From Ariolimax columbianus (Eukaryota; Mollusca; Gastropoda; Stylommatophora; Arionidae), in contig JAVGWX010000002.1 of the NCBI GenBank assembly GCA_036924085.1, positions 150,973,571-151,037,570 on the forward strand: a stretch of DNA of 64,000 bases, written 5' to 3'. The notes beneath the pieces were generated by a model. The model saw only the letters and a program-made list of their open reading frames with translations. It searched no databases and was not told the origin of the DNA. Made by a program: the position numbers and the translations under genes. Below, piece after piece: positions 40,686 to 52,871 of this stretch (positions within the stretch are counted from its first letter, which is position 1; the number at the start of each line of letters is the position of its first letter).

Positions 40686-43400
40686 ATGGCATCAACAAAT
40701 AAACTACACATCATATCACTCAACATCAACGGCCTGAGAACCAAATTAAAAAACACAATATCCCTAATACGCAGATACAAAACTGACTTCATTTTTCTAC
40801 AAGAAACACATATAAGTCAGCCATACAGGCGCACCAACTCACAACTAAGTTAGGAATGGCCCACGCATGCTTTAGTCTAGGTACACACACAGGTGTAGCA
40901 ACATTACAGACATCAGATGAGTGGGAGATAACACACACCCACAGAGACATGAAGGGCAGGGTGCAAATAACATAAATAAAAAGTAAATACAATTCAAATG
41001 ACACCCACACATTAGTGAATATATACGCCCCCACAGACAGGACAAAACGGGATACATTTAAAAAAAATCTACAAGACACGCTAAGTCAGCAATACAAAAG
41101 ACACTATATTATAATGGGAGGGCATTTCAATTGTGTTCTTAACCAACTAGACAAATCACAAACAAAGAACACAAAAGACATGTTACAGCACATTCTGGAC
41201 GAGCATGCCTTATCAGATACATACATAAAAAAATAAGCTGAGGGCACACACACTGAAGCTATACACTGGAAATTTAACAACCCCTTGCTAGAAAAAAAAA
41301 ATATTGTTAAAGATATTACACTTTTAATACAAGAATACGTACAGACTGCGCCAACTAAAAATGTAGCGGAATATTGAGATCTATTAAAAAGCACAATTAA
41401 AATCAGAACTCAAATAATATCAAAAGCCATACATAAACAAATAAGAAGAGACAAAAGAATTATAGAAGAAGATATATGATTAACTAAACTGATGGCCTGA
41501 CTGCTGAGTTTTACTCCACGTTCTTTTACGCGTTGAGTTCACTCCTTCTAAGCGTCTTACAGGAGGCGTTTGAGAAGGGGGAACTCCCAGCCAACTTCAA
41601 CCAATCCTATATCACACTAATACATAAACCAAACACAGACAAAACTGAAATAAAAAACTTTAGACCCATCTCCTTTTTTAAACACAGACTATACACTATT
41701 AACGAAAGCCCTAACACTAAAACTGAAACACTTCATGAAACACCTAATCTACGAAGACCAACAATTCAGCCTACAGAACAGAAATATCACCAAACACGTG
41801 CATTTTTAAAGAGACATCATTCAATGCACACATCAAAAAGATACACTAGCAGCAATACTATCTATAGACCAAGAAAAGGCCTTTGATAGAGTTTCACATG
41901 AATATTTACACAAAACATTAGAGAGAAACAATATGGGGAAACACTTTACACACTGGGTCAAAATATTATACAATAAACCTTAAAGTAGGTTACTGATAAA
42001 TCACACACTTACAGATAAAATACAAATAACTCGATCGGTAAGACAAGGATGCCCATTATCTCCATTACTATATGTGCTAGTGTTGGAACCAACTTTAGAA
42101 AAAATCAGACACGATAAAGCAATTAAAGGGACACAGATACCGGGGAAAGGAGAAACAAAACTCATATAATACGCAGATGACACTGTATTTTTCCCATCAA
42201 ATTATACACCAATAGAAAAAAATCTTAAATACCTTTGAGACCTTTGGCTCCAAAGTAATTATTCTTAAATCCAAAATTATGGGAATAGGAAAGAGGAAAG
42301 TGGAAATTTAAAACGTTCAATTAATGCAAGAACAAAAACTAAAAATTTATGGAATTGATTACCAGGCAAACCCTCTAAATAAAAAAAAAGAAATGTAGCA
42401 AAAATTAACACAGTAGATAAAAAACAGGTTGGAAAAATATACATTTAAACTACAACAATATTTGGCAGAGGTATTATAATAAACACCTTTATCTAACCTA
42501 ACTTAATTTATACGTGTCACATCTTCAGTCCCCCACTAGAAATCATCACAGAAATAAGAGTGCTTATTAGAAATTTTGTTTTTTTAAAAAGACTAAATCC
42601 AGCATCAAATACAAAACATTAATGCAAGGCAAAAACGAATACAAAACATTAATGCAAGGCAAAAACGCGGTGGAATTGCCCTGCAAGACATTAAAACAAA
42701 AATCCAAGCTCTCAAAATTACATTTTTCAGCGAAAACATTGGACACCCCAACGAATACCCACTTGGACACTATAATGTAGGACTTGAAATGAGTAAATTT
42801 TGTAAAACACAAAATAACATACCACATTTCTTTGGAGACGCATCACCCTTCTATAAAAAGTGCAGTAAATACATGAGCACTTAATTATGCTAGACAATAA
42901 AACTGTTTATAAAAAGCTAGTACAATCCCAAGAGCCATCACTTAAAAACAGAATAAAAGTAGGATACCTTTTCTTTATTCCAGACTAAACATATATATTC
43001 AGCACCCTTCACGCATTAAACGTATCACCAAAAACTAAAGAAGTTGCATACAGACTACTATTTAATATAACACCAATAGGACGCAAACAATCACACAGGT
43101 ACAAAACCCGCACACCCAAATGTCAATTATCCAGACAGAACATCCCAGAAATTGAAAAAAAACATATATTTTTCAAATGCAATATTTTAGATACATTAAG
43201 GCAGATAATAAACAAACCCACAAAAACCAAAGTGAATATGTTCAGGGTAATTATGCTAAATAACATTTCCAAAACAGATTAAAAAAACACCCAAGACACA
43301 TTACTAACTGGCAATATTCGAACATTTAGTTTGGAACTCCAGAAACATAGCACCAAACGAACTGCACATTTACACTCCAGAACTGTTTAAACATATGGAT
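40686..43400 (+). pseudogene. Tx1/L1-like ORF2: endonuclease and RT
   Basis: The endonuclease begins MASTNKLHIISLNINGLRTK and has TDFIFLQETHIS, TLVNIYAPTDRTKRD and IIMGGHFNCVLNQLDK (catalytic D of GDFN replaced by H). The RT shows ELPANFNQSYITLIHKP, NFRPISF, SIDQEKAFDRVSHEYL, SVRQGCPLSPLLYVLVLEP and YADDTVFF (around 42172). Later text includes FFKCNILDTLRQI. Many in-frame stops are present. A 30-base direct repeat lies at 42607-42666. Confidence 0.88.
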
Positions 43401-43574
43401 ATACAAAATTATTTGTGAATTACTTCGAATTTGGAATGAACTTGGTTTCTTTATAATGAACAGCAAATTTGCTTTTTTTGCCATTTATTGTTTAAAAAAT
43501 TTTAAAAATGTAAACGGTGTGTATTGAATTAAAACATCATTAGACTTCTACAGAAATCATTCAACGAAGACCCC

Positions 43575-43945
43575 TTCTTTTTGTCTATTCTATCTTCCTC
43601 TCCTTTCATTCCATTTCTCTATTACATAATCCTTTGTCTACCTATCTAGATATACATGTCTCCGTTCCTTCTCTCTCAAACTCTCTCCTTTCATTCCATT
43701 TCTCAATTACATAATCCTTTGTCTACCTATCTAGATATGCATGTCTCCATTCCTTCTCTCAAACTCACTCCTTTCATTCCATTTCTCTATTACATAATCC
43801 TTTGTCTACCTATCTAGATATGCATGTCTCCATTCCTTCTCTCTCAAACTCTCTCCTTTCATTCCATTTCTCTATTACATAATCCTTTGTCTACCTATCT
43901 AGATATGTATGTCTCCATTCCTTCTCTCTCAATCTCTCTCCTTTT
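43575..43945. repeat. 84-bp tandem repeat, about 4 copies
   Basis: GTCTACCTATCTAGATAT recurs at 43636, 43721, 43804 and 43889. Each is followed by CATGTCTCC, then CTTCTCTCTCAAACTC and CATTCCATTTCTC. The strand is pyrimidine-rich. Confidence 0.92.
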
Positions 43946-43989
43946 ATCCACCTTTCACTTTCTATCACGCACTCAAATATTCCTATGTG

Positions 43990-44266
43990 ATGCGAATTCA
44001 AATGGAAATTTTTGTTTCAACGAATATACTTGATGTTTTTCTGAAGAAAAAGAGTAAATAAAATTCAATTTAAAACATGTGAAGACTGTGCAAAAGTATT
44101 GATTTAGTAGATTAGGTGTCTCCTTATTTTCCATTATTATTTTAGCTGTGCTATCTATTGGATAGCCTACCTTGTCTTTCGTTCTTTGTTTATTTCTAAC
44201 ATAAGAAAAGAAGCTTCTACTATCAGTCTTGATCATATTAGCAAGTTTTATTTCTAAAACAAACAT
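43990..44266 (-). pseudogene. CR1/L2-like RT N-terminal fragment
   Basis: The minus-strand frame reads DSRSFFSYVRNKQRTKDKVG, then IDSTAKIIMENKETPNLLNQ and YFCTVFT. It is a close relative of 8494-8291. Only the region before the RT fingers is left. Confidence 0.8.
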
Positions 44267-44394
44267 CCCAAATTACACCGTTAAAGAAATTAAAATTCCC
44301 GGAGATGGTAGAAACCATAGAGGGAATATGAAGAAACAAACATATTAAGAAAACAAATTTATCACATAAAATATCTAATGAATAACCGCCAGAA

Positions 44395-44520
44395 ACAGAG
44401 ATTTAAGTTTATACAGATGGCTCTAACAAAGCTACAAACAATAGAGGGGTAGGGGTCTGTTATAGACTAAGGAACGGAGAAGAAAAAAACTCTAGTACTA
44501 ACTCTAGCCTGTGCGGAAAT
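44395..44520 (+). pseudogene. RNase H fragment
   Basis: VYTDGSNKATNNRGVGVCYR is the first strand of an RNase H domain with its catalytic Asp. About 40 residues remain. It comes from a LINE of the I/Jockey type. Confidence 0.6.
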
Positions 44521-44639
44521 ATTATATTGTTGTCTCAGCTAACCACTTTTATACATGTTATTTCACATCATTTGTTATACACATGACACTGTCTTCTACA
44601 CACATCTGACGTACATGACAATGTTCTGACACCTGATAC

Positions 44640-45252
44640 TGTTTTCATTGTACTGTTTCACTGTACTGTTTCACTGATTTCCTGTGCTGTCTCACTGTAC
44701 TGTTCCACTGATTCACTCTTCTGTTTCACTGTACTGTTTCACTGTACTGTTTCACTGTACTCTTCCAAAGATTCACTGGGCTGTTTCACTGTACTGTTCC
44801 AAAGATTTACTGTACTGTTTCATTTTACTGTTTAAAGATTTACTGTACTGTTTCATCGTACTGTTTCACTGTACTGTTTCACTTTATTGTTTCACTGTAA
44901 CTGTACTGTTTCATTGTACTGTTTCCCTGTACTGTTTCATTGTACTGTTTCAATGTACTGTTTCATTGTACTGTTTAACTGTACTGTTTCGCTGTACTTT
45001 TTCACTGTACTGTTTGACTGTACTGTTTCATTGTACTGTTTCACTATACTGTTTCACTGTACTGTTTCATTGTACTGTTTCACTGAACTATTTCACTGTA
45101 CTGTTTCACTGCAACTTTACTGTTTCATTGTACTATTTCACTGTACTGTTTCACTGTACTGTTTCACTGTACTGTTTCATTGTACTATTTCACTGCACTG
45201 TTTTACTGTACTTTACCCCTGTACTCTTTCATTTTACCATTTTTCTGTTTTA
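44640..45252. repeat. 13-bp minisatellite, left arm
   Basis: The unit GTACTGTTTCACT is repeated about 45 times with many variants (CATTGTACTGTTT, AAAGATTCACTG). Because 13 is not a multiple of three, Cys/Tyr/Phe-rich open frames appear in all phases and are artefacts. The array stops where the 3' end of LINE-A begins and resumes at 50969. Confidence 0.95.
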
Positions 45253-45451
45253 TTCGTCCATCACTCGGGATGAGTACCTTTCCTTTGTGATTTTAGCCAG
45301 TCTTTACGGTCGAGTATTCTAAACTTCCGGGTTATGGATGGGTGCGGAGATGACTGACAAGTTCGATTTGGGGTCTGCAGGCAGTGAGGGCATGGTAAGT
45401 TTGCTTCGCGAGACTGAAATTTCACGGGCTGTTCTGGCCTTTCTCCGTGGT

Positions 45452-46500
45452 CTACTGCAGTCTTTTTAGAAGTCTTGCATATGATAATACTCTTCTGCGG
45501 AGATCTGTACGCCAGGCTGTACGGTCTTTTGCAGCATCTTCCCATGTTTCGAGGTTTATGCTGAAGACTTTTAAAGACGTTTTTAGCGTGTCTTTAAAGC
45601 GCTTTATTAGGCCTCCTTGGGAGCCTTCGCCATTTTGCATCTCGCAATAGAAAATTATTTTTGGCAACCGATAGTCTGGCAAGCGAACCACGTGACCCGC
45701 CCAGCGAATCTGTGATTGCATCATTATGATATCAATGCTAGGGATACCAGCTCTCTCAAGAACAGCAGTGTCTGGACCATGTCTTGCCATTTTACATTCA
45801 TCACCCTCCTGAATACAGTCCATGTTTCACTTGCATATAACAACACAGGGACCACCACTATTCTGTACACTTTCAGCTTGGACTGGAGGCTGAGGCCATT
45901 TCGACGCCAGATAAATTATCCCCGCTTTTCTACAGATCAGCCTCTGTGACAACGTGCATCACACAATCGTCAGAAAACAGAAGATCTCTGATGTTGTGTG
46001 TCTTGACCTTAGTTTTTGTTGTTGATGCCGCCTTATGTTAAACAGCTGACCATCGATACGATATATTATGTCTATTCCTATGTCCCTGTCTATGAAAGCA
46101 TCAGTCAGCATAGCAGAGAACAGCATGCTGAACAAGGTTGATGCAAGCACATACCCATGTTTAACGTTTAACGCCGTTTGCTACTGGAAATGACTTCGAA
46201 ACAGCACCATTTTCTTGAACTCTAGCCTACATTCCATCATGCAGTTGCCGTACTTCGCTGACAAATTGTATTGGGCAGTCGTACTTCGTCATGACTTTCC
46301 ACAGGCCTTCTCTGTTGACCTTATAAAACGCCGTTGACAGATTGATAAAGGCTACGTACATGTCGCAGTGCTGTTCCTCACATTTCTCTTGTAGCAAACA
46401 CCATATCTGCGGTCCTACACTCTTTCCAGAATCCACCCTGACTTTCAGGTAGAAGACCTTCATCCAGAAGAGTTGTGAGGCGATTGAGAAGGATTCTGGC
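45452..46500 (-). pseudogene. LINE-A reverse transcriptase, 3' half
   Basis: Downstream of the LINE-B insertion the frame resumes with QSCDNHRGISLLSIAEKIF and LLPESQGGF, then the decayed NLSTAFYKVNREGLWKVM and LASTLFSMLFSAMLTDAF. The C-terminal piece 45823-45452 has IRWAGHVVRLPDYRLPK, LIKRFKDTLKTSLK and TWEDAAKDRTAWR. The zinc-finger region near 45390 (CPHC plus a late His) is degenerate. Stops and shifts are frequent. Confidence 0.85.
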
Positions 46501-46559
46501 GAATATCTTCTCTGCGATGGACAGTAAAGAAATGCCGCGGTGATTATCGCATGATTGGC

Positions 46560-46570
46560 GTTATCTTTCC
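46560..46570. repeat. LINE-B target duplication, copy at its 3' end
   Basis: GTTATCTTTCC matches GTTACCTTTCC at 48957-48967 with one mismatch. Removing LINE-B and one copy rejoins the LINE-A reading frame. Confidence 0.85.
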
Positions 46571-48956
46571 TTCTTCTTCTTCTTCATCGTACGCAGTCAG
46601 ACAGTAACCATTATTTTTTCGAAAAAGGCAGCGGTCATCCTGAGGCTGTCGACACTGCCATAGAGCTTCTCTAGTGTTGCCACTGGTGATGGCCACATCT
46701 GCTTTCTTTGATTCTCGTATGTCGGGCAGTTTTGCAGCAAATGCTCAGCGGTCATTTTCCCAGTACCACACGGGCATTCGTCGGCGCCACCTATCTTCAA
46801 TTTGTTGAATAGGTGGTACCTCAGTATATTGTGGCCAGTGCGAAGTCTGAAGACCACGACCTGCTCTCTTCTGTTCAACTGGTAATAGGCATCGTTTTTG
46901 GTGTAGCCAGTATGTTCGGTTTCCCATTTGGTCATGTATCTAGCTCTAATAAGCCGTTTTGACTCTTCGTATTTCATACTAGTATCTGGTTATGGTAGTT
47001 TTGCACCTTCTTTTGCCAGTCTGTCTACCTCCTCGTTGCCTTGGATGTTGCAGTGAGATGGAACCCACTTCACCACTACCCTTTTTGGTGGGGACTGATG
47101 GCATAGTTAACAGAGTACTGCTCTTAAATCATTAAGTTCAGTATTTTTCTGGCTTTTTAGTGCTGGGACTACGGCCAGAGCATCTGTAAGCAGGACTATG
47201 CGGCTTTCATTCCTTTTACCTGTCACCATTTCTTCCACTGCCGCCCTCAGAGCCTCTGCCTCCGTTCTAAATTGCTTGTGTATTTTCCAGTAGCGAATGA
47301 CAGTGTTATTTTTCTGCCATTTGGTAGGTTCAGAAATGCTCCTGCCCCTCCGTTCTGTGTTGTATTTGTTACGGAACCGTCGGTGTATGTATGTGTCCAG
47401 TCCATGCTTGGGTAGTTTTCCGTTATGTAACTCAGGGTAGTATCTCTTCTTTCTTTTTCAGACTGGCAGTTTTTGTTTCCAATACTTGGTATATTTTCTA
47501 CCACCTCTGGAAATATATGCTGCCTCCAGCTAGGTTTTCGTACAGTAGGGATGAGCTTTGGTGTTAGTGCGTTCATGGGGTTTTCGTGCATCTTTGCTTT
47601 GGCTATTTCTGCAAAGTTTCTTCGCTTTAGTTTCCCATTTCCGAAATTGTTTAGTCTCTGGTGCATTGGATGGCCAGTCAGTCTTCTGAGTTTCTCTGAT
47701 TGCAGCTGGGCTCTGTAGTCTCTTCTGTCGGTCTTGGATTGCAGTTTTGAAATCTTTACAAGTTCTACAATTGGCGTTGACTTCATGCCTCCTGTTATAA
47801 CTCTCATGGCTTGGTTTTGGAGTTTGCTAATTTGATCGAAGTTTGCCTTTGCTGCTGTTGTCCATGCCGCAATGCCATACTCGAGAACTGGTCTCACTCT
47901 TCCAGTGTTTCTTTAGTATACTTTCGTCTGCTCCTCAGCTTGTGCCAGCAAGTTTCCTCATGATTGCCATTCTCTCTCAGGCTCTCATTCGGTTTCTCTC
48001 GATCTGACTTTTCCATGTCATGCGCCGAGGTAGTTTTGGTTGTCGTTTGGCTGCAGGTATCTGCCGTTTAGACTTAATTTGGTGTTTTGGGGTTTGCTTG
48101 ATAGCGAGAATATTGTATATGTCGTTTTTTCCTCATTTATTTCGACCAGCCATGAGTTCGCCCACTCTTCCAGCGATGTTAGGGCCTGCTGCATCCGATT
48201 TCTTGCTATGTTGAGATTCTTTTCAGAGGTCCACATAGCCAGATCGTCTGCAAACATTGAGCTATGTACTCTTCTTGGTATTTGCTCTGTAATATCATTT
48301 ATATACACCAGGAAGAGGGTGGGTGACAGTACTCCTCCTTGAGGTACTCCCTGCTCAAGTGTCACCTTTTTGCTCACCTGCCCTTGTACTTAAACTCTGG
48401 CCGTTCTGTTTTTGAGGTAGTGGTTGATCCACTTGTACATTTTCCCACAAACTTCACTTCTTCTTAGCTTGACTCTAAGTCCCTCTTTCCAGACTTTGTC
48501 AAATGCCTTTTCCAGGTCTACCCAAACCGCTACTGTGTGTTTCTGTTCCTGGTAGGCATCTTCTATTTCCTGGGCTATGAGGATGACCTGATCCTCAGTT
48601 GATCTGGGCTGTCTAAAGCCTGCTTGCTGTAGAATTAGTATTCATTTTTCTTCCAGATGCCACATCAGTCTGGTGTTTATCATACGCTCCATCAGATTTC
48701 CTTTTCTTTAATGTTCTCATGGCCTCTTCCATTTCGTTCATTGTTAATTTTGCCATCATATGCTCTTCTGGTGCCATATTGATGTTGTCGTGCCCCTTTT
48801 GCTCTTCATTAATGTATGTATGCCTATCTGCAGTGACATCTATGTGGTTTGCTCTAGCATAGTGTTCAACAAAGGCGTTTCCGGCTTTTTTTCCAGTCAG
48901 CAAGTTTTCTCCCTGCTTGATGGTAATTTGTTTGTTTGATGGTGTTTTGTCATTCA
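46571..48956 (-). mobile_element. LINE-B (I/Nimb-like) nested in LINE-A
   Basis: A 5'-truncated LINE of about 2.4 kb with RT, RNase H and a C-terminal cysteine-histidine motif, ending in a (GAA)n tail at 46571-46585. It is bounded by an 11-base target duplication. The RT piece 48377-48018 has LEQGVPQGGVLSPTLFLVY and MFADDLAMW. The connector 47897-47247 has LQNQAMRVITGGMKSTP and the RNase H start HTYTDGSVTNTTQNGGAG. The end 46977-46597 has ECPCGTGKMTAEHLLQNC. The second copy is at 59174-61073. Confidence 0.92.
46597..47897 (-). pseudogene. LINE-B RNase H and C-terminal domain, copy 1
   Basis: The connector and the first RNase H strand (YTDGS) are in one frame until about 47260, where the frame is lost (LERRQRL instead of FRAEAEAL). 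The rest of RNase H is readable but interrupted around 46980-47260. The final 126 residues are open and hold RLRTGHN, then C-x-C, H and C ligands (ECPCGTGK, EHLLQNC). The RNase H would remove RNA from the hybrid during cDNA synthesis. Confidence 0.85.
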
Positions 48957-48967
48957 GTTACCTTTCC
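48957..48967. repeat. LINE-B target duplication, copy at its 5' end
   Basis: GTTACCTTTCC is the partner of 46560-46570. Read on the minus strand it is GGAAAGGTAAC, inside the LINE-A RT text CKRKGN. Confidence 0.85.
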
Positions 48968-49062
48968 GTTTACATAGATGTATTATTGAGGCATCCTTCA
49001 GATTTTGCGGGAAGGTTTCACTGTGCCACATGTTTGATGAGCAAGTGGAGTTTTATAATTAG

Positions 49063-50600
49063 CTACCTACCGCCTTTTTTGTAGACTTTCACATGAATTC
49101 CATTGGAGCCAGGTGTTTTGTCATTAGAGATTTGACTAACCGCCTTTTGGGTCTCCTCTACAGTCGGTATGTCATCCAGAGCCTTGTTTAGAGGATACTG
49201 GGGCAGGCGGTAAATGGCTTCGCTGCCGACAAATGACGGCTGGTTCAAGATATCCCCAAAGTGCTCTGCCCAGCGTGTGATATTTTTTTCGGATCTGTAA
49301 TTAGTGTTTTCCCATCTGCGTGGAGGGGTAGTGAACCTGGGGAATATGGGTCATAGACCGCCCTGAGCGCATGATAGAAGTTTCTCATGTCATGATAGTC
49401 AGCAAATCCTTGTATCGCAACCGCTTTAATACTCAGCCAGGAGTCCTGCAGCTGATGCAGTTTGCATTGAATAGTCATGCGCGCGTTTAGGAAAGCTGGT
49501 TTCTTGGATGTTGACTTTTGATCATTGGAATATATTTTGTAGAGACGGTATTTGTCAGTTAGCATCGTTTTTATGTCCTCTGAGTTCTCATCAAACCAGT
49601 CGTTTTGTTTACTAATAGCGTGTCTCAAAATGTCGGTAGATGTGTAATAGACCTGTGCAATAAGGGCCGACCAATTGGTATCTACACTTTTGTCGTCTAG
49701 CGAGACAGTTTGGAGATGGTTTTCCAGGGTAGCAGCGAACGACTGTTGGAGCGACACGGTGTGTAGATAAGTAACATCGAGTTTATTGGTCTTCTTTCTT
49801 TGAGGACGTCTGGATAACTTAATACGAATGTTTAGCTTAGACATAATGAGTCGGTGGTCTGTCCAGCACTCGGCACCACACATAGACTGTCACCAGGACG
49901 TCTTGCCTGTCTTTCTTTCTAAAAAGTACCTAGTCAGTTTGGTGCCGGTTCTTTGAGCGAGGATGCATCCAAGAGGTCATGTTACGAGTGGGAAGATGAC
50001 AAATCGTCTTAGTGACCAGGACGTCACTTCTGGAGGAGAAGAAGTCCATTGCTATTTCAGCTACCCACGCCCTATTTTCCGATAGTGCCATTCCAGGATA
50101 TGTTATCTGCACCTACTCTTGCGTTGAAGTCCCCAAGAATTATGAGTTTGTCAGATTTTGGAACTGATGCCATGACTGCGTGCAGGTCTTCGTGGAGCTT
50201 GTCCTTGACACTGTTCTGGCTCGTAATGGTCGGTGCGAAGCGCTGACGATTGTGGCATGTTTCCCACCATGGAGCAGGAGAATCCTGACTGTTATGTCTA
50301 TCATTTATACCCTTTGGGGACTCCGCTAATTTGTTATCGTTCTGTTTTAATTTAAAAACTAACCCCTGCCTCTCTCTTTTCTCCAGTTTATCATCCACGC
50401 CAGTAACATTTATAGCCTGACCCTTTTCCGCAGAGTTGACCTTCGCCCGCAAAATGTGTTTCGCTTAGTGCTGCTATGTCAATGTTGCACCTGGCTAATT
50501 ATGTTCCATGTTATTGGCTTCCTGTTTTTTTTCTTTTACCACCTCACCTGCGCCTTTTCTTTCTGTGCGTTTGTTTGGGTCTCTAACTGACAAAGGCTCC
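49063..50600 (-). pseudogene. LINE-A endonuclease and RT start
   Basis: The minus strand shows CNIDIAALSETHFAGEGQL (about 50490), then APTITSQNSVKDK, SDKLIILGDFNARVGADN (50452-50072) and CWTDHRLIMSKLNIR (49883). The long linker follows to 49245, then VSQISNDKTPGSNGI (49248-49063) and NLKDASIIHLCKRKGN (about 48970). The domain order is normal for an APE-type LINE. Frame breaks lie near 49900 and 50070. Confidence 0.87.
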
Positions 50601-50968
50601 AAAGTAGGCAAGACGTTTTGTCAACTCCAGTGGTAACGAGTGACCCCTACACACCTCGGGTCAAGGTGTCAGCAAGATGCCTCTACAGTATGTGTACATT
50701 TTAGTTGCACAACCCAGCGATTTTGCCCTCACGCGTTGTCGGGAATATGGGATGATAGGCTTAGAGTTCGACTACAACTAGAATACGGCACATTATCACA
50801 TCGGTGTATCTTAACATATACTAAATGTAGTATGGTCCTCATGTGATGTTCCGTCGATAAAACACTGCTTGGATCCACTCGTGTTTTGGAAGAAGATGAC
50901 ATATCACAAAATATCCGTAGCTGACGTGTCAGCGGCCAGTCACGGGGCTCGACCGGAAGCATACATCC

Positions 50969-51600
50969 GTTTTACAGTACTGTTTCACTGATTCACTGTA
51001 CTGTTTCATTGTACCGTTTCACTGTATTGTTTTTTTTCTCGTTTTTTTGCGTTCGCCCAATGTCTCTATTCTCCAAAGGCGGTGTGTGTTGCACTGTGCA
51101 TTCGACTTCAGCATGCATTTTACGTAAAGGTCTGCTTCCTAAGGCATTTTCAAAAAGGGTTTGCTTCCCTGGGGTAACGGCCAATTCTGTGATGGGGATC
51201 GAACCCAGCACCTTGGGTTGTGAGCTGTGTCACTAAACCACTATCTCACGCCGTCCTCACTGTACTGTTTCATTATATCGTTTCATTGTACTGTTTCACT
51301 ATACTGTTTCACTGATCCAATTTACGGTGTCATTGTACTGTTTCACTGATGTACTTTACTGTTTCATTGTACTATTTCATCGTACTGTTTCGTTTTACTG
51401 ATTCACTGTACTGATTCCTGGATTCACTGCATTCTTTCATTGATTCACTGTACTGCTTCACTATACTGGTTCACTGTATTCTATCATTGATTCACTGAAC
51501 TGCTTCACTGCTTCTCTATACTGCTTCACTGGTTCACTGTATTGCTTCACTCCTCCACTGTACTGTTTCACTGATTCAATGTACTGTTTCACTGATTCAC
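50969..51600. repeat. 13-bp minisatellite, right arm
   Basis: Continuation of the GTACTGTTTCACT array after LINE-A, itself interrupted by SINE-1 at 51030-51256. Later units are more diverged and include GATTCACTGTACTGCTTCAC variants. Confidence 0.93.
51030..51256 (-). mobile_element. tRNA-derived SINE-1, copy 2
   Basis: The reverse reading starts GACGGCGTGAGATAGTGGTT (A box) and has GGGTTCGATCCCC (B box). The body includes AACGGCCAATTC-like and GGGGTAAC text on the given strand, then a T/A-rich tail at 51030-51047. It is slightly shorter than the other copies. It was inserted in the 13-bp array. Confidence 0.9.
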
Positions 51601-52599
51601 ACATTACCAAGTCTAGGACTGCACAATATACAGCTAGATGGGTCTGGGCTACCTTGCTCAGTACTCTTCAGGGTATAGGAAGAGCTAAGCGCTACCAAGA
51701 AACATTATCTAGAGGGAAGAATTCAGCACGAGTAGCTTTGATCAACACTAACCTTTAGATACACTTGAAAATTAATTTTTATCAAGCAAGAATCTAGCAC
51801 ATTGTTCCAGTTGAGTGTACAAATAGAAACTAACAAAAAGTAACAATACGTTTGACCTACTATGATTTTCTCTGTCATCAATTTGTCCATTCGGCTTATT
51901 TAATTCTCTTAAAATCTTTAAAGTGTATATTGTGCCAGTGCTTTTCAGGTTAGCCATTCACCCGTGACCGTCTTTGTGAAATGGTTTTTGGTAAGAACAA
52001 GGGTTTTCAAAATGGATATTTAACATCTCGATCTCCGGATGTCAGTCAATTAGATATCCAGTCTCTTGGCCGATGATGTCTTCGAGGATGAAGTGTAAAG
52101 AATTTTCATTGAATACACTGTTGTCAATGTGAAAGTGTAAACGATTTCATAATAAACACCACAATAACGTGTGCAAATATTGTTCAAACATCACGTTGTC
52201 ATTCAAACTTGAACAAAACATATGTTACGATCAAAAGGTCTCAATTATGGACAAAGGCAACACAAATAAAAATGACAGAAGGAATAATGAACATAGGTAC
52301 ATTTCTTCTTACTTTATTCAGAACCGCCTTAGCCTCTCCTAATGTTTAGGGAATTTATTGTACTAGGTCTCCGCCTTTTATGATGAGGCGAAGACGGGAT
52401 TCCTCCTGGGGTTATCTCTCTTTTCTTACCAGTGTCAATGGTTTGGCAGATGAAGGGTTACTCCATCCTGAGCAAACAATAAACCACACTGGACAGAAGA
52501 GAAGACTTCTACACCGCTGGGGATCAAGCCAGATTAAGGAGAGCTAGCATTGGCCCAAGTACCTTAACCAAACCTAAATTGGATTTTATTAATTGTACC
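51601..52599. other. No gene seen
   Basis: Mixed sequence with a small open frame at 51772-51957 (-) that I cannot assign. No clear repeat. Confidence 0.4.
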
Positions 52600-52745
52600 A
52601 ATTACCTACGCGTGACATGCATTATTAATTGTACGTACCCATTACCTACGCGTGACATGCATGATTAATTGAACCCATTACTTACGCGTGGCATGCATGA
52701 TTAATTGTACCCATTACCTACGCGTGATATGCATGATTAATTGTC
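52590..52745. repeat. 36-40-bp tandem repeat, 4 copies
   Basis: ACGCGTG recurs at 52608, 52648, 52684 and 52720, each within ATTAATTGTACCCATTACCT followed by ACGCGTGACATGCATG. Confidence 0.93.
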
Positions 52746-52871
52746 ACGGACTACCTCATCCTCCTCGCCCTTTTTCTTCTTTACCTTCTTCTTCTTTGTT
52801 GTCGTTGTTCTTGTTTGTCCTGAACAGAACGAATTGTTACGTTGTAGTGCTACACATTCGGTTTTGGTGCG

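Larger units (their letters stand above)
38567..43460 (+). mobile_element. Tx1/L1-like LINE, two ORFs, decayed
   Basis: The element begins near ACTAGCTGACCCGCGG (38562) and carries ORF1 (38746-40088), a spacer of about 600 bases and ORF2 (40686 to about 43400). The order and motifs fit the L1/Tx1 group. The 3' end near 43460 is AT-rich. No target duplication was found. Composition is A-rich on this strand, as in L1 elements. Confidence 0.85.
45253..50968 (-). mobile_element. LINE-A, near full length, split by LINE-B
   Basis: On the minus strand it reads an endonuclease (about 50600-49245), the RT start (49248 to about 48960), an insertion of LINE-B (46571-48956), the rest of the RT (about 46555-45960) and the C-terminal region (45823-45253). 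Without LINE-B it is about 3.3 kb. Both ends abut the 13-bp array. GTTTTA at 45247-45252 and 50969-50974 is a candidate target duplication, though the array is itself repetitive. It is the same family as the plus-strand copy at 16500-18145. Confidence 0.85.

Noticed and set aside
44684..45322. A 212-codon Cys/Tyr/Phe-rich open frame
   Set aside because: It is a translation of the 13-bp minisatellite. Equivalent frames exist in other phases.
45247..50974. GTTTTA as a firm target duplication for LINE-A
   Set aside because: It is only six bases, and similar hexamers occur inside the 13-bp array. I treat it as a candidate only.
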